DNA of 6,596 nucleotides. Source: an uncultured Microbacteriaceae bacterium (GTDB taxonomy: Bacteria; Actinomycetota; Actinomycetes; Actinomycetales; Microbacteriaceae). A program made the position numbers and the translations under genes. The stretch spans positions 1 to 6,596 of the forward strand of contig CALBMG010000278.1 of assembly GCA_937896185.1 (NCBI GenBank), written 5' to 3'. Shown here piece after piece: positions 5,541 to 6,596 of this stretch. The notes under the pieces are model-generated. The model saw nothing but the letters and a program-made list of their open reading frames with translations. It ran no database searches and was not told the origin of the DNA. How positions within the stretch are numbered: position 1 is the stretch's first letter; each line of letters opens with the position of its first letter.

Positions 5541-6596
5541 TTAAGCGGAAACGGCGAGAAGTTCCTGAATGGCCTGTTCGAACACGGCGTGGTGTGCGTC
5601 GACGTCAGCCTTGGTTGTGGTCGGGCACATTAAGGCCATGTTGTGGAACGGCGTCAGCATGATTCCGCGGTTGGCGAGATACAGGTGCAGGAAGTCTTCC
5701 AGCTCGCCGTCCGCAGAATTGGCCGCCTCTGTGCCGTTCTTGGGATACGGCTTGGCGAAACGGTATTCGGCACGAGCGCCCAACTGATTGATTGACCAGG
5801 GTAGGTCGTATCGGTCAAAAATGTCGTTCATGCCGTCGGTGAAATAGGTGGCTGTGTCGATCATTCCTTCGAATGCGTGATCCGTGAGAACACGTTCCAG
5901 TGTTGCGCGCATTGCGGCGACGGATAGCGGGTTACCGGCGAGGGTGCCGCCGACGCCGCCCATATCAACGAGGTCGAGGTCGGTTCGCGCCAATACCTGC
6001 TCGGCGAATTCCGGGCTCAAACCATAGGCGCCGGTGGGAATTCCGCCACCAATCGCCTTGCCGATGACGACAACATCTGGTTCCAGGTTGTGGGTCCGCG
6101 TCATTCCGCCAGGCCCCGCACTAAACGTGTGGGTTTCGTCGATGATCAGCATTGCCCCATATTTTCGGGTCAAGGCGCGCACACCCTCGTGATACCCCTC
6201 GTCGGGAAGGACGATTCCGATGTTGGTGAGTGCGGGTTCAATAAGAACTGCGGCAACGTCACCATGAGCCAGTTGGCGCTCGAGCCCCTCAAGGTCGTTG
6301 AACTCGGCGACCCGACTTGTTTCGGTTACGTCCACGGGTGAACCCACGTTCCCCGGTCGGATCATGCCCTCACCGTCAGGTCCCACAACGATCAGTGATT
6401 CGTCCACCGAGCCGTGGTAGCAGTACGAGTGGAACAGCACCCTCGGCTTGCCCGTTACAGCGCGCACCAGTCTGATGACCCAACGATTCGCATCCGTGGC
6501 CATGAGGCTGAAGCTCCACCGTTCCATGCCGAATCGGCGTGAGAGTTCCGCCCCCACCCATTCGGCGTCCTCGGTGGGCAGCATCGTGGTCAGTCC
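5541..6596 (-). CDS. Class III PLP-dependent aminotransferase, 5' end cut by window edge
   Basis: A fold-type I transaminase of class III, the group that includes glutamate-1-semialdehyde aminomutase and ornithine/omega-amino-acid aminotransferases. The frame is open to the window edge, giving 351 residues. GLTT precedes the first visible Met (6584) and fits the family, so that Met is internal and roughly the first 70-100 residues lie outside. Counting from that Met: ATDANRWVIRLVRAVTG (29-45), YHG (56-58), EP (116-117), LIIDETHTF (146-154) with Asp149 expected to contact the PLP ring nitrogen, VVVIGKAIGGGIPTGAYG (171-188) with Lys176 the Schiff-base lysine, and GGTLAGNPL (212-220). The first motif is TDANRW where most class III enzymes have SG[ST]EAN, marking a distinct subgroup. 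The substrate is unknown, and nothing here supports calling it HemL. It lies upstream of tRNA-Pro on the same strand. Confidence 0.9.
   Translation of the reverse strand, partial: GLTTMLPTEDAEWVGAELSRRFGMERWSFSLMATDANRWVIRLVRAVTGKPRVLFHSYCYHGSVDESLIVVGPDGEGMIRPGNVGSPVDVTETSRVAEFNDLEGLERQLAHGDVAAVLIEPALTNIGIVLPDEGYHEGVRALTRKYGAMLIIDETHTFSAGPGGMTRTHNLEPDVVVIGKAIGGGIPTGAYGLSPEFAEQVLARTDLDLVDMGGVGGTLAGNPLSVAAMRATLERVLTDHAFEGMIDTATYFTDGMNDIFDRYDLPWSINQLGARAEYRFAKPYPKNGTEAANSADGELEDFLHLYLANRGIMLTPFHNMALMCPTTTKADVDAHHAVFEQAIQELLAVSA

Overview
The window is ordinary chromosomal sequence from an actinobacterium. The evidence is a moderately high GC content judged by eye, frequent GTG starts, one probable leaderless start, a tRNA gene without an encoded CCA, and protein types that all resemble actinobacterial families. 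The MetF sequence resembles my recollection of Micrococcales/Microbacteriaceae homologues, so that group is my best guess, held loosely. I see no mobile element, CRISPR array, toxin-antitoxin pair, prophage or other obvious accessory system.

Layout, left to right. A methylenetetrahydrofolate reductase gene (metF, minus strand) runs off the left edge lacking only its last few residues. A short divergent promoter region (860-966) separates it from a plus-strand gene for a 300-residue MpaB/latex-clearing-protein-type oxygenase (DUF2236). That gene ends exactly where a minus-strand MFS transporter gene ends, with no base between the two stop codons. A 245-bp divergent intergenic region follows (3127-3371), unusually rich in small palindromes, hairpins and repeats. 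Next comes a plus-strand DEAD-box RNA helicase with a basic, Arg/Gly/Ser-rich tail. A near-perfect 21-bp-arm inverted repeat lies midway between the stop codons of the helicase and of a convergent minus-strand Rid-family (YjgF/YER057c/UK114) gene. To the right are a classic intrinsic terminator, a tRNA-Pro(GGG) gene on the minus strand, and the 3' part of a class III (PLP-dependent) aminotransferase gene, also minus strand, which runs off the right edge.

The genes do not form one pathway. MetF makes 5-methyl-THF for methionine synthesis. The oxygenase and MFS transporter have unknown substrates. The helicase serves RNA metabolism. The Rid protein and the aminotransferase are a suggestive neighbourhood, because Rid proteins often deal with reactive imine/enamine products of PLP enzymes, but a tRNA gene and a strong terminator lie between them and this Rid protein lacks the canonical catalytic arginine. 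The most interesting signals are non-coding: the tiled palindromes and leader hairpin before the helicase, the shared bidirectional hairpin, and the probable leaderless promoter.
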